Shown in pieces: positions 9,558 through 18,581 of a stretch of 64,000 nucleotides of DNA. How positions within the stretch are numbered: position 1 is the stretch's first letter; every line of letters starts with the position of its first letter. Position numbers and translations under genes: made by a program. Source of the DNA: Chromatiales bacterium (GTDB taxonomy: Bacteria; Pseudomonadota; Gammaproteobacteria; Steroidobacterales; GCA-2729495); assembly GCA_016789885.1 (NCBI GenBank), contig JAEUPZ010000024.1:60867-124866 (forward strand), in the 5' to 3' direction. Under the pieces are notes generated by a model. The model was not told the DNA's origin. It ran no database searches and worked only from the letters and a program-made list of their open reading frames with translations.

Positions 9558-11216
9558 ATGACGACTCCCGTCGACGACGCCCTGCTGCGCGAAGCCATGT
9601 CGCGCCGTGAACTGATTGCAGCCGCCGGAGCCGCGGCCGCCGTCGGCGGTCTTGCCATCAGCCCGAAGGCCGCGGCGGCGGCCATCGATCGTCCGCGCGG
9701 CATCGTGCGGCCGAAGGAGTTCAGGCACCGCGCGCCCTTCGACAGCCTGCGGGACTATCTCGCCTGCATGGAGGAATGCGGGCTGCTCGTGCGCTTCCGC
9801 GACGTCGACCAGGACGCCTGGGAGGCCACGGCCATCATGTACCACCTGCAGGACCGCTTCGGGCAGTACGAGCTGCCGGTGGTGATGTTCGAGAACATCC
9901 GGCAGGACGGCAAGTGGCTGAAGGGCCCGCTGATCGCCGCCAACCAGAGCCACCATCACCAGGAGGCGCTGGTCTGGGGCCTGGAGCCAGACTGGTCGAG
10001 CCCGCGCAACTCGTACCGCGCCGGGTTGAGCTACATGCGCAAGCTGCTGGCGGAGAACAAGGGCGATTATCCGCAACTGCCGCCCGTGACCGTGGCCCGC
10101 GAGCAGGCGCCCTGCAAGGAGGTCACCCTCGAGGGCGACGCCATCGACCTGACCAGCTTCGCCTTCATCCAGGGCAACCCGGGCGACGCGGGCCGCTACA
10201 TCAATACCGGCTCCACCGTGACCCGCGATCCCGAGTGGGAGCAGAACTTCGGCACCTACCGCTGCCAGCTGGTGGGCCCGCGGCGCTACATCCTGAACTC
10301 GGAGCCGAACCAGACGGCGAACAACATGATCGCCCGCGCCATCAAGCGCGGCGAGAAGAGCATGCCCATCGCCATGTTCCTGGGCCAGGACCCGGTAACC
10401 TGGATGGTCAGCGGTACGCGCGTGCCCGTGTCACCGCGCAAGCCGGTGGACGAGTACGCCTACGTGGGCGGCCTGCGCGGCAAGCCCCTCGAGATCGTCA
10501 AGTGCGACCTGTCGGAGCTGACGGTGCCGGCGAACTGCGAGGTGGTGCTCGAGGGCACCCTCGACCTGACGCAGCCGCTGGAGGAGGGCCCCTACCACGA
10601 GGCCTACGGCTACCTGGGCGACCGCAACCAGGGCCGCTACGCCGTCACGGTGAACCGCGTCACCCACCGCCGCAACCCGATCATCCAGAACAGCTTCACG
10701 AGCATCGGCGGCGGCTTCGTCAAGGCGCCGCTCGACGGCTACGTCGACCTGCTCTGGCGCAGCAAGTACCCGCAGATCCAGCAGCTCTTCTACCACGACG
10801 ACACCAAGGGCCTGCTGTACGTGACGATCAAGAAGGACCGGCCGGGCCTGGGGCTGGAGATCGCCAGGGCCGTCAGCGAGCGCTCGCTCATCGCCAAGGT
10901 CGTGATCGTCACCGACGACGACCTCGACCCCATGAGCCAGTCGGACATGCTCGTCGCGCTGGGCAGCCGCTGGCAGCCCTACACGGCGACCCAGCTCTAC
11001 GAGAAGAAGCCGGCTTCGTTCTTCGAGCCCAGCTCGCCCGACGGCAAGTTCACCAGCAAGGCGGCCATCGACGCGACGCGCCAGTGGCCCGAGGAAGGCG
11101 GCCCCGCCGAGTTCGCCGCCTTCAACCGCGGCCTGTTCCAGGCCGCCGCCGATCCGGGGCTGATGGCCCGGGTGCAGGCGCAGTGGCCTGACCAGCTCAC
11201 CCGGAAGCCCTGGTGA
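9558..11216 (+). CDS. UbiD-family decarboxylase with Tat-like signal
   Basis: A 552-residue UbiD/Fdc-type enzyme, which uses prenylated FMN to (de)carboxylate unsaturated or aromatic acids. The catalytic triad is traceable: Arg235 in NFGTYRCQ, and Glu343 and Glu348 in EGPYHE. Unusually, residues 15-42 look like a twin-arginine signal: SRREL followed by an Ala/Gly-rich hydrophobic stretch and an AAAA-like cleavage zone. Tat export of a folded, cofactor-loaded enzyme would be consistent, but the mature protein could also be cytosolic with a disordered tail. No UbiX prenyltransferase gene lies in the window. It starts 46 bp after the Usp gene in the same direction. Confidence 0.88.
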   Translation: MTTPVDDALLREAMSRRELIAAAGAAAAVGGLAISPKAAAAAIDRPRGIVRPKEFRHRAPFDSLRDYLACMEECGLLVRFRDVDQDAWEATAIMYHLQDRFGQYELPVVMFENIRQDGKWLKGPLIAANQSHHHQEALVWGLEPDWSSPRNSYRAGLSYMRKLLAENKGDYPQLPPVTVAREQAPCKEVTLEGDAIDLTSFAFIQGNPGDAGRYINTGSTVTRDPEWEQNFGTYRCQLVGPRRYILNSEPNQTANNMIARAIKRGEKSMPIAMFLGQDPVTWMVSGTRVPVSPRKPVDEYAYVGGLRGKPLEIVKCDLSELTVPANCEVVLEGTLDLTQPLEEGPYHEAYGYLGDRNQGRYAVTVNRVTHRRNPIIQNSFTSIGGGFVKAPLDGYVDLLWRSKYPQIQQLFYHDDTKGLLYVTIKKDRPGLGLEIARAVSERSLIAKVVIVTDDDLDPMSQSDMLVALGSRWQPYTATQLYEKKPASFFEPSSPDGKFTSKAAIDATRQWPEEGGPAEFAAFNRGLFQAAADPGLMARVQAQWPDQLTRKPW

Positions 11217-11244
11217 CGGCAGGCACGGGCGCGGCAGCCCGGCG

Positions 11245-12057
11245 TTGACCGGGCAGGCCGGGCGCACGCCTCGGGCGGCGGTGCCGCGCAGGCCAGGGGC
11301 TGGGTGGTCCCGACTCCCCGGACGGGAGGTCCGACCCCCAGCCAGTGCCCGGCGCCCCCAGCACCGTGCCCGGCTGCTTCGGGGCCTTCTGCTGGCCCTC
11401 GGCTTCGCCACGTCGCCGGTCCACGCCGATACCGAGGACGATGGCGGCCTCTGGCTCGCGGCCCTCGGGCAGGGCGCGCTGGGGCCGGCGACCGCCGACG
11501 GCCGCGGCTTCCGCTGGTGGCTCGACCTGCACGCGCGCTGGCGCGACGGTGCCGGCGACCTCGACACCACCATCATCCGCCCGGCCGCGGGCTTTGCGCT
11601 GACGCCCCGCGTGACGCTCCTGGCAGGCTACGCCTACGTCATCACGCACCCCGCCAGCACGGGCGCCGCCGAGGAACACCGCCCCTGGCAGCAACTCACG
11701 TGGACCATACCCCTCGAGACCGTGACCCTCGCCTCGCGCACCCGGCTCGAGCAGCGTTTCGTCGAGACCGGCAGCCAGGCTGGCTGGCGCCTGCGCCAGT
11801 TCGTGCGGGTCACGCGCCCGCTGGCAGCGCGCAGCTACGTCACCGCCTACGATGAGGCGTTCTTCGAGCTCAACGACACCGGCTGGGGCCAGCGCGCCGG
11901 CCTGCGCCAGAACCGGGCCTTCGCCGGCCTCGGCTGGTTCATCGATGCGCCCCGGAAGACCGCGGTGGAGGTCGGCTACCTCAACCAGTGGGTCGACCGG
12001 CCGGGCGACGACGGCCTGAACCACATCCTGTCGATCAACCTGTTCATCAACCGGTGA
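11245..12057 (+). CDS. DUF2490-type outer-membrane beta-barrel protein
   Basis: The mature part (from about residue 63) is ~208 residues with alternating hydrophobic strands, e.g. FRWWLDLHARWRDG, VTLLAGYAYV, TRLEQRFVE, and ends in the outer-membrane-like ILSINLFINR. This resembles DUF2490, proteins thought to be small outer-membrane barrels. A signal peptide (RLLRGLLLALGFATSPVHA) precedes it. The start is uncertain: the ATG at 11245 gives a long Arg/Pro-rich leader, and GTG at 11281 is an alternative. It follows the UbiD gene by 28 bp. Confidence 0.7.
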   Translation: MTGQAGRTPRAAVPRRPGAGWSRLPGREVRPPASARRPQHRARLLRGLLLALGFATSPVHADTEDDGGLWLAALGQGALGPATADGRGFRWWLDLHARWRDGAGDLDTTIIRPAAGFALTPRVTLLAGYAYVITHPASTGAAEEHRPWQQLTWTIPLETVTLASRTRLEQRFVETGSQAGWRLRQFVRVTRPLAARSYVTAYDEAFFELNDTGWGQRAGLRQNRAFAGLGWFIDAPRKTAVEVGYLNQWVDRPGDDGLNHILSINLFINR

Positions 12058-12118
12058 CTGCGTCGTCGGTGCCCATGCCGGAGGCATTTCCGGTCACTCG
12101 CCATGCGGGGCAGCGGGC

Positions 12119-12850
12119 ATGAGACGGCGCATCGCGTTGTCGCTGTGGCTCATCGGTGCACCCGGCGTCGTCGCGGCCAGCTGGCTCACTGTGCCGGCGC
12201 TCGTCGGGCGCGGAGCCCCGGGCGTGTCACTGGCGACGTTGCAGGCGGCCAGCGCCCTGCAGGGTCTGCTGCTGCTGCTCGCCGCCGTCGTGGCCGGTGC
12301 GCGCCTCGCTCCCGGGCTTGGACTGGAGTCGCCCGCCCTGGCTGCCGGCCTGGCCGGGCGACCGCTCCCGCCGGTGCTGCGGGCCCAGTGGCGGCCCGCC
12401 CTGTGGGGCGGGCTGGCGGGCGCGCTGCTGATCTCGGGCTTCGCCATCCTCGGCCCCCGGCTTGCGGGGATACCGACGGACCGTCCAGTCACGCCCCTGC
12501 TGGTGCGCCTGCTCTACGGCGGAATCACCGAAGAGATCCTGATGCGCTGGGGCCTGATGACGGTCATCGCGGTGGCATGCCAGCGACTGGTGGGCCGCCG
12601 TCGCGGCGGCCTGTCGCGAGCGGCCGCCACAACCGCCATCGGCCTGTCGGCACTGGTCTTCGGCCTGTCCCACCTGCCAGCGGCCGCCGCGACGCTCGGG
12701 CCGCTGTCGACAACGACGGCAGGAATGATCGCCGCCTGCAATGCCGCCTTCGGCCTGGTGGCCGGCCACCTTTACTGGCGGCATGGCCTGGAGGCCGCGG
12801 TCGGCGCCCACCTGCTCGCCCATCTCGTCGCCTTCGCCGTCACCGGCTAG
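12119..12850 (+). CDS. CPBP family intramembrane metalloprotease
   Basis: A 243-residue protein with six or more hydrophobic segments. The three conserved motifs of the CPBP (Rce1/CAAX-like) family are present: EE138-139xxxR143, FxxxH ending at H185, and a final His-containing helix with H231/H235. These proteins are inner-membrane glutamate-dependent metalloproteases; bacterial members act in bacteriocin immunity, peptide processing or unknown tasks. No bacteriocin gene is visible nearby, so the substrate is unknown. Confidence 0.88.
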   Translation: MRRRIALSLWLIGAPGVVAASWLTVPALVGRGAPGVSLATLQAASALQGLLLLLAAVVAGARLAPGLGLESPALAAGLAGRPLPPVLRAQWRPALWGGLAGALLISGFAILGPRLAGIPTDRPVTPLLVRLLYGGITEEILMRWGLMTVIAVACQRLVGRRRGGLSRAAATTAIGLSALVFGLSHLPAAAATLGPLSTTTAGMIAACNAAFGLVAGHLYWRHGLEAAVGAHLLAHLVAFAVTG

Positions 12851-12893
12851 GCTGTACCCAGGCAGCCCGGGCGGCCGGGCACGGAACGCGACC

Positions 12894-13214
12894 ATGATCG
12901 TCACGACCACACCCAGCGTCGAAGGCCAGCGCATTACCCGGTATCTCGGGCTCGTCACCGGCGAGGCCATCCTCGGCGCCAACGTCTTCAAGGACCTGTT
13001 TGCCGGCATCCGCGACATCGTCGGCGGGCGCTCGGGAACCTACGAGCGCGAACTGCAGCGCGCCCGCGACATCGCCGTACAGGAGCTGACCGAGCGCGCC
13101 CGGGCCCTCGGGGCCAACGCAGTGGTAGGCGTCGACCTCGACTACGAGGTGCTGGGCCAGGGCAACGGCATGCTGATGGTCTCGGCCAGCGGCACCGCCG
13201 TGGTGGTCGAGTAG
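12894..13214 (+). CDS. YbjQ/UPF0145 family protein
   Basis: A 106-residue protein matching the YbjQ family throughout: [28 protein letters not shown] at the start, an [24 protein letters not shown] helix and [13 protein letters not shown] strand near the end. Family members form pentamer-like rings and have no established biochemical function. The ATG at 12894 is used because similarity starts there. It lies between the CPBP protease and a META lipoprotein, all on the same strand with short gaps. Confidence 0.88.
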   Translation: MIVTTTPSVEGQRITRYLGLVTGEAILGANVFKDLFAGIRDIVGGRSGTYERELQRARDIAVQELTERARALGANAVVGVDLDYEVLGQGNGMLMVSASGTAVVVE

Positions 13215-13283
13215 CACCACCGGGAGGCGCCCCACTGCACCCGGCGCTTGCGAATCCCCCCCCAACCCGCCGTGAGAACGACG

Positions 13284-14060
13284 ATGCTGTCCTGTCCGCG
13301 CTGGCTCGCGCTCGCAACCACCGCCCTGCTGGCAGCGTGCTCCACCCTGCCACCGGCCGCCGAGGCGCCGGCCCTCGACGGCACGGCGTGGGTACTGGCC
13401 GCCCTTCCCGGCCGCGCCCTGGTGCCGGATGTCGATGTCACGCTGGCCTTCGGGGACGGTGCCGCCAGCGGTACCGACGGGTGCAACCGCTTCAGCGCGC
13501 CCTACACGTCGGGCAGCAGCCGGCTCGACATCAGCCCGAAGGGCGCCAGCACCATGATGGCCTGCCCGCCGCGGGTCATGGAGCAGGCCAGCGCCTACCT
13601 CGCGAGCCTCGCCCGGGCGGCCAACTGGCGCGTGGCCGCCGGGCAGCTGGAACTGCTGTCCCCCGACGGCATCCTGCTGGCCTCCTTCGCACCCCAGGCG
13701 ACGCAGCTGGCCGGCACCCGCTGGCGCGTCACGGCCGTGAACAACGGGCGGCAGGCCGTCGTCGGCGTCGTCACGGGCTCGACGCTGACCATGGCCTTCG
13801 GCGCCGATGGCCGCGTCACCGGATCGGCGGGCTGCAACAGCTACACCGCCGCGTGGAGCCAGCAGGGCGACCGGCTGAGCCTTGGCCCGCCGGCAGCCAC
13901 GCGCCTGCCGTGCGCGGAGGTCGCCGTGATGGAGCAGGAGCAGCTGTTCCTCCGGGCGCTCGGGACGGTGGCCATCGCCCGGCAGGAGGCGAGCCGGCTG
14001 GAGCTGAGCACGGCCGGGGGCGCCATGGCCGTCACGCTGGTGCGCGAGGCGTCGCCGTAG
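13284..14060 (+). CDS. Lipoprotein with two META (HslJ-like) domains
   Basis: A 258-residue lipoprotein: the signal peptide ends in the lipobox LLAAC, so the mature protein is lipid-anchored facing the periplasm. Two META domains follow (about residues 32-130 and 140-250), each starting LDGTAWVL / LAGTRWRV and containing the conserved GTDGCNRF / GSAGCNSY signature; the first also has STMMACP. HslJ-type META proteins are linked to heat and antibiotic tolerance. The ATG at 13284 places the signal peptide correctly. Its last 29 bp overlap the convergent prsK 3' end. Confidence 0.88.
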   Translation: MLSCPRWLALATTALLAACSTLPPAAEAPALDGTAWVLAALPGRALVPDVDVTLAFGDGAASGTDGCNRFSAPYTSGSSRLDISPKGASTMMACPPRVMEQASAYLASLARAANWRVAAGQLELLSPDGILLASFAPQATQLAGTRWRVTAVNNGRQAVVGVVTGSTLTMAFGADGRVTGSAGCNSYTAAWSQQGDRLSLGPPAATRLPCAEVAVMEQEQLFLRALGTVAIARQEASRLELSTAGGAMAVTLVREASP

Positions 14061-16248
14061 CCGTAGCCGCTTCGTCGTTGCCTTCGGCCGTGTAACGCAG
14101 CGGCAGCCGTATCGTAAAGCGCGATCCTTCGCCCACGGTGCTCTCGACGGTGATGCGGCCGCCGATGCTGTTGATGTACTGGCGCACCTGGTAGGCGCCG
14201 ATACCCATGCCCTGGCTGCCCTTGGTCGTGTCGAAGGGCTTGAACAGACGCTGCTTGATGAACTCGTCGGTCATGCCACAGCCGCTGTCGCTGACCGTGA
14301 GGCACGCGAAGTCACCGCCGGGCCCGGCGTTCACCACCCCGGCGGCAGTCGCCTGGCCGACGGCCTGCAGGTCCCGCAGCGACACGGCCCGGATGCCGGA
14401 CGTGGCGGACTCCAGCTGCCGGTCGCGCTCGACCACTACGCCCACCGTCACGGTGCCGGTGGCGGGCGTCGCCTCCTGGGCGTTGCGGATGAGGTGCTCG
14501 ACCATCATGCCAAGGCGCTCGGGGTCGGCGTCGACCCAGGCGTCCGTCTCGACTCCGGCGCACTGGGGCTCGGGCGCGCGGATGGCGCAGCGCTGGCAGG
14601 CGCTCCGGGCAATGTCGGCCAGCGACACCCGGCGCGTGGTGGTCTGCACCTCGCGCCGCTGCAGCTGCTCGATGAGCCGCTGCATGCGGGCAGTCGAATT
14701 GGCAATGGTCGCAATGGCGTCGTCGACGAAGGCGGGGTTGCGCTTGTGCTTCCCGGCGTTCGCCACCAGCAGCGAGAGCTGTGCCGCCAGGTTCTTGAGG
14801 TCGTGCATGACGAAGGCGGTGAGCCGGTGGTAGCCCTCGAACTGGCGGCTCTCGGCGAGCCGCCGGTCCGCCTCGTGCTGGGCAAGGTGGGTGGCCACGT
14901 GCCGGCCCAGGGTCTTCAGCAGGTCGCGGTCCTCCCAGGTCAGCTCGAAGGGCGGCGGCGGATCGGCGAGCACCACCAGCCCGCGCAGCTCACCCTGCAG
15001 CACCAGCGGGATCACGAGCCGCAGCCGACGGTCATCGTGTATCGCCTCGGGCACGGCGATATTCTGGTAGGTGTCCGGCGAGCGCCGGTACTCGGTGTGG
15101 TCGAAGACCCACTGCTTGCGCCGCAGGAAGCCCGCGAACTCGCCGTCGGGATCGACGGCCGGATAGCGCGCCCGCGGGAACTCGCCCGAGGGCCAGCCCG
15201 CCACCGGCGACCAGCCCGGCACATCCTCTACCGGCATGAAGAGCACGCCGCCGGGGCTGCCGACGATCTGGGCCGTTGCGCGCACGGCGTTCTCGTAGGG
15301 GTCCACGTCGTCGCCGTGGCTCGCCAGGGTGTCGATGAAGCGCAGCCACTCGACCCGGTAGTCGTACTTGTTCCTGTAGAAGTTCTTGCTGAGGAAGACG
15401 CGCAGGCGCCGGCGTACCGACCCCGAGGCCAGCAGCATGACCAGCACGATGCCCGCGCCTGCGAAAAAGACGATCTGGGCGATGCCCCCCCAGGTGCCGC
15501 CGTACAGGCGGATCACGTAGCCGCCGGCGGCCATCACCAGCAGGTACGCCCCCACGGCGAGGAAGGTCGTCGTGTAGAACACGACCTGCCGCGAGACGAA
15601 GACGTTGAGCGACCACGTGGGGTTCGCCCGCGCCGCCAGCGCGATGAGCGGCACCACCAGCGCGTTGACGAGCCCCCGGGCGGCCCAGGAGGTTCCGTCG
15701 ATGCCCTTGACGAGCTGCGCCTCGGAGAACAGGTACAGGTCGTAGACGAACAGCACGCCCACGCCGATGACCAGGAACTTGAGCGCGAACCGGCCGGCGG
15801 GATTCGCGTTGCGGAAGATCTGCTCGAGCAGCACGAGCCCGGTGAGCGCCAGAACGAGGCCGCCGCCGGCGTAGGCAGCGGGCGCCGATACCAGGAAGAT
15901 CGTCCAGGCGTTGATGAACGGGATCGCGAGGGTCCCGGCGATGGCAGCGACCACCAGCAGATGGGTGGCCCGTGTCAGCAACCGCGGCCAGGCGCCGCCC
16001 GACAGCAGGCCGGTCAGCACGAAAAGCCAGGCTCCGTCGCGCAGGGCCTCTGCCACCATCACGAGGATCAGCGGCAGTTGCTGCAGCGTCGAGAACCACG
16101 CCATCAGGCCCGCCCAGGCAGCATTGACGGCGCAGGCGGCCACCAGCCGCACGCCCTGGCCGCGCCCCTCCCAGCTGATGGCGAGCAGCAGGGTCAGGAC
16201 CAGGAACCCGACCGCGGCCAGACCGTAGGAAACCAGCCCCAGCGACAT
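14032..16248 (-). CDS. prsK: PEP-CTERM system histidine kinase PrsK
   Basis: A 738-residue sensor kinase. The first ~300 residues contain about eight or nine transmembrane segments. A GAF-like domain follows (residues ~320-455), then the phosphoacceptor region FVMHDLKNLAAQLSLL with His482, an N-box (LIRNAQEATP) and G-boxes (DSGCGM, GSQGMGIGAYQVRQY) of the ATPase domain. The architecture and motifs match PrsK, which with response regulator PrsR controls exopolysaccharide and PEP-CTERM protein genes. No prsR, exosortase or PEP-CTERM gene is adjacent. The start at 16248 places the first membrane segment at the N-terminus. Confidence 0.9.
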   Translation of the reverse strand: MSLGLVSYGLAAVGFLVLTLLLAISWEGRGQGVRLVAACAVNAAWAGLMAWFSTLQQLPLILVMVAEALRDGAWLFVLTGLLSGGAWPRLLTRATHLLVVAAIAGTLAIPFINAWTIFLVSAPAAYAGGGLVLALTGLVLLEQIFRNANPAGRFALKFLVIGVGVLFVYDLYLFSEAQLVKGIDGTSWAARGLVNALVVPLIALAARANPTWSLNVFVSRQVVFYTTTFLAVGAYLLVMAAGGYVIRLYGGTWGGIAQIVFFAGAGIVLVMLLASGSVRRRLRVFLSKNFYRNKYDYRVEWLRFIDTLASHGDDVDPYENAVRATAQIVGSPGGVLFMPVEDVPGWSPVAGWPSGEFPRARYPAVDPDGEFAGFLRRKQWVFDHTEYRRSPDTYQNIAVPEAIHDDRRLRLVIPLVLQGELRGLVVLADPPPPFELTWEDRDLLKTLGRHVATHLAQHEADRRLAESRQFEGYHRLTAFVMHDLKNLAAQLSLLVANAGKHKRNPAFVDDAIATIANSTARMQRLIEQLQRREVQTTTRRVSLADIARSACQRCAIRAPEPQCAGVETDAWVDADPERLGMMVEHLIRNAQEATPATGTVTVGVVVERDRQLESATSGIRAVSLRDLQAVGQATAAGVVNAGPGGDFACLTVSDSGCGMTDEFIKQRLFKPFDTTKGSQGMGIGAYQVRQYINSIGGRITVESTVGEGSRFTIRLPLRYTAEGNDEAATATATPRAPA

Positions 16249-16380
16249 GCAGCGTGGTTGGCGGCACCACCCCCCGAAGCCGGCAGGCACCGGCACGGGG
16301 CTATGTTAGGGCCACACCCCCCGGATTGGTGCGAAACAGGCGGCGGTTTGGGAGGACGCCGGCACCCGAGCCCGGAGGCC

Positions 16381-16857
16381 TCAGGCCGGTGCCGGTGGCA
16401 GCAGGGCCTTGAGCAGGTCCTTCCAGGTCACGATCCCGACCAGGACATCGTCATCCTCTGTGGCGACCACCGGCAGCGAGGACACCTTCGCCTCCAGCAT
16501 CCGCCGGGCGGCGGCCTCGATCCCCCGGTCGCGGGGCACCGTCACCGGGTGCCGGGTCATGATCTGGTGGGCATGCCGGTTCAGCGTCGCGCGGTCGCGC
16601 GCGGTTTCGTTGGGCGTCCCGAGCGCCGGGCTCAGGGCCTTCAGCAGGTCACGGTCCGAGATTACCCCGACCAGCGTGCGCCCCTCGAGCACCAGCAGGT
16701 GGTGGAACTGGTGGGCCCGGAACAGCATCTGGACGACACCGAGGGTGTCGTCCATCCCGACGGTCACGAGACGATTCGACATGACCTCGCCGACGGTCAC
16801 CAGGGCCGGGGCGGCCGGTGGCGGCGGCGGGGGGATCCCGGCGGGGCTCGGGGCCAT
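16381..16857 (-). CDS. Tandem CBS domain protein
   Basis: A 158-residue protein composed of a Pro-rich N-terminus and two CBS motifs (about residues 20-75 and 95-155), with signatures VGEVMSNRLVTVGMDDTLGVV, LVGVISDRDLLKAL and HQIMTRHPVTVPRDRGIEAAA, LVGIVTWKDLLKALL. CBS pairs bind adenine nucleotides and act as regulatory modules. The ATG at 16857 is preferred to the upstream in-frame TTG. It lies upstream of prsK on the same strand with a 132-bp gap; a link to that kinase is only positional. Confidence 0.88.
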   Translation of the reverse strand: MAPSPAGIPPPPPPAAPALVTVGEVMSNRLVTVGMDDTLGVVQMLFRAHQFHHLLVLEGRTLVGVISDRDLLKALSPALGTPNETARDRATLNRHAHQIMTRHPVTVPRDRGIEAAARRMLEAKVSSLPVVATEDDDVLVGIVTWKDLLKALLPPAPA

Positions 16858-17073
16858 GGCGGTCAGGACTGCGGTTGCCTGCCCGGGTTTTCGGCATCCG
16901 GTGCCCCGGACTTGAGCCAATCCTGGCGCCGCCGCCCCGCCGGCGACCGGAACGTATGGCCAAGGGCCCGGAAACGGGCCACCTAGGTCATTCGATCAAT
17001 GGCCAGGGCACGGTCCGGCGCCGATGCTCGCCAACGGCACAGAGGGTGTGCCGCTTCACACGGGAGTGTGGCC

Positions 17074-17820
17074 ATGGAGAGGAAACTCGTCTACGACCTG
17101 CCGACGCGGGCCTTCCACTGGGTCTTCGCAGGCCTGTTCATCACCGCCTTTACGATCGCCCAGACCATCGACGACGACACCGCGGCGTTCTCGTGGCACA
17201 TGCTGGCCGGGCTGGCCCTGGGACCCGTGCTCTTGCTGCGGGTGCTGTGGGGCCTGGCCGGAACCAGGCACGCGAGGTTCAGCGACTTTGTGCTCGCGCC
17301 CGGCGAGCTGCGGCGCTACCTCCGCGGCATCTTCACCGGCGACCGGACCAGCTGGGCCGGGCACAACCCGGCGTCGAGCTGGGCGGCCGTGGGCATGATG
17401 GGCCTCGCCCTGGCCCAGGTGCTCACCGGCTGGCTCATGGCGTCGGGCCCGGATCCCGAGGCCTTCGAGGACCTGCACGAGCTCTCTGCCAACGCCCTGA
17501 TCATCCTCGTCGGGCTGCACATTGCCGGCGTGGCACTCCACACGCTGCGCCACCGCGACATGCTCGGCCGCAGCATGGTGGACGGCCGCAAGGCCAATGT
17601 GACGGACGGCGAGGCCATCCGGTCGCCCCGCAGCGCCTTCGGACTGCTGTTCATCGCGCTGGTGGCCGCCTTCGCCCTGCAGCTGTGGAACAATTTCGAC
17701 CCCGGCCAGCGGGTCGTGCGGATCCTCGGGACGACGCTGCAGCTCGGGGAGGATGGCCAGCCCCATGCTGGGCCGGCGGGCGACGAGGACGCGAAGGGCG
17801 CGAGACACGATGACGACTGA
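17074..17820 (+). CDS. Cytochrome b561-like membrane protein (Ni/Fe-hydrogenase b-type fold)
   Basis: A 248-residue four-helix cytochrome b of the PF01292 kind. It begins VYDLPTRAFHWVFAGLF with the first haem-ligand histidine (H15) and has further histidines in SWHMLAG, the segment between helices and LVGLHIAGVALHTLRHRD. These proteins pass electrons between membrane quinol and periplasmic or soluble partners. GGGAG precedes the ATG at 17074. Its last 11 bases overlap the start of a membrane-anchored LuxR-type regulator, so the two are co-translated. Confidence 0.88.
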   Translation: MERKLVYDLPTRAFHWVFAGLFITAFTIAQTIDDDTAAFSWHMLAGLALGPVLLLRVLWGLAGTRHARFSDFVLAPGELRRYLRGIFTGDRTSWAGHNPASSWAAVGMMGLALAQVLTGWLMASGPDPEAFEDLHELSANALIILVGLHIAGVALHTLRHRDMLGRSMVDGRKANVTDGEAIRSPRSAFGLLFIALVAAFALQLWNNFDPGQRVVRILGTTLQLGEDGQPHAGPAGDEDAKGARHDDD

Positions 17821-18358
17821 CGCGGCACGGAGCGGCCCCATGACCTCGCGGGAGCGGCTGGTCATCGCAGGGATACTGGCCCTGGTGGCGCTCTTCATCG
17901 GCGCCGACCTCACCACCGACTTCCGCGAGGGCGTGGCTGCCTTCCACGTCTACGCCGAGGCACTGGTCGGCGCCGCAGCGCTGTCCGGCATCGCCTACGT
18001 GCTCAGGGGCAGCAGCGAGCTGCGCCAGCGGCTGGCTCAGGAGCAGCGCGACTTCACGGCCTTCAGGGAGCAGGCCGAGAACTGGCGGGCCGAGTCGCGA
18101 CGGTACGTCGACGGCCTCGCCAGGGCCATCGACCAGCAGCTCGTCCGCTGGGGCCTGACGGCGGCGGAGAAGGAAGTCGCCTTCCTGCTGCTCAAGGGAC
18201 TGAGCCTCAAGGAAATAGCCGAGGTCCGCGGCACGACGGAGAAGACCGCCCGCGTCCAGTCAATGGCGATCTATGCCAAGGCCGGGCTGGGAGGTCGATC
18301 GGAGCTCTCGGCGTTCTTCCTCGAGGACCTGCTCGTGCCGCGGCAGGAGGCCCCCTAG
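17810..18358 (+). CDS. Membrane-anchored LuxR-type helix-turn-helix regulator
   Basis: A 182-residue protein: two hydrophobic segments (about residues 14-32 and 45-62), a charged coiled-coil-like helix (ELRQRLAQEQRDFTAFREQAENW) and a C-terminal LuxR/GerE HTH (LTAAEKEVAFLLLKGLSLKEIAEVRGTTEKTARVQS). The DNA-binding part would face the cytoplasm with the anchor in the inner membrane. There is no receiver domain. It overlaps the cytochrome b561 gene by 11 bp; a redox or membrane signal is an attractive but unproven idea. An ATG at 17840 is an alternative start. Confidence 0.82.
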   Translation: MTTDAARSGPMTSRERLVIAGILALVALFIGADLTTDFREGVAAFHVYAEALVGAAALSGIAYVLRGSSELRQRLAQEQRDFTAFREQAENWRAESRRYVDGLARAIDQQLVRWGLTAAEKEVAFLLLKGLSLKEIAEVRGTTEKTARVQSMAIYAKAGLGGRSELSAFFLEDLLVPRQEAP

Positions 18359-18581
18359 GATCCGCGGCCAGGCGGGGACCCCGCCGGTACCGCGTGGCCA
18401 GGCGTGGGAGGCCACGCGGCAGGCAATCACCTGCGCGGCACCGGGGCCGCCGGGATCGCACTTCGGAACAGCGATCGACCGCCGTGGAGTGACCTGCGGC
18501 GAGTACAGCCAGCAGGGCGATGGCGGCAGCGCCCGCCCGGGCGCCGTGGCACGGGGAACCTGCGGCTTGCGCAGGCCGGGC

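Noticed and set aside
14494..16986. 830-codon plus-strand frame opposite prsK
   Set aside because: It lacks hydrophobic segments or motifs and mirrors the GC-skewed codon positions of prsK.
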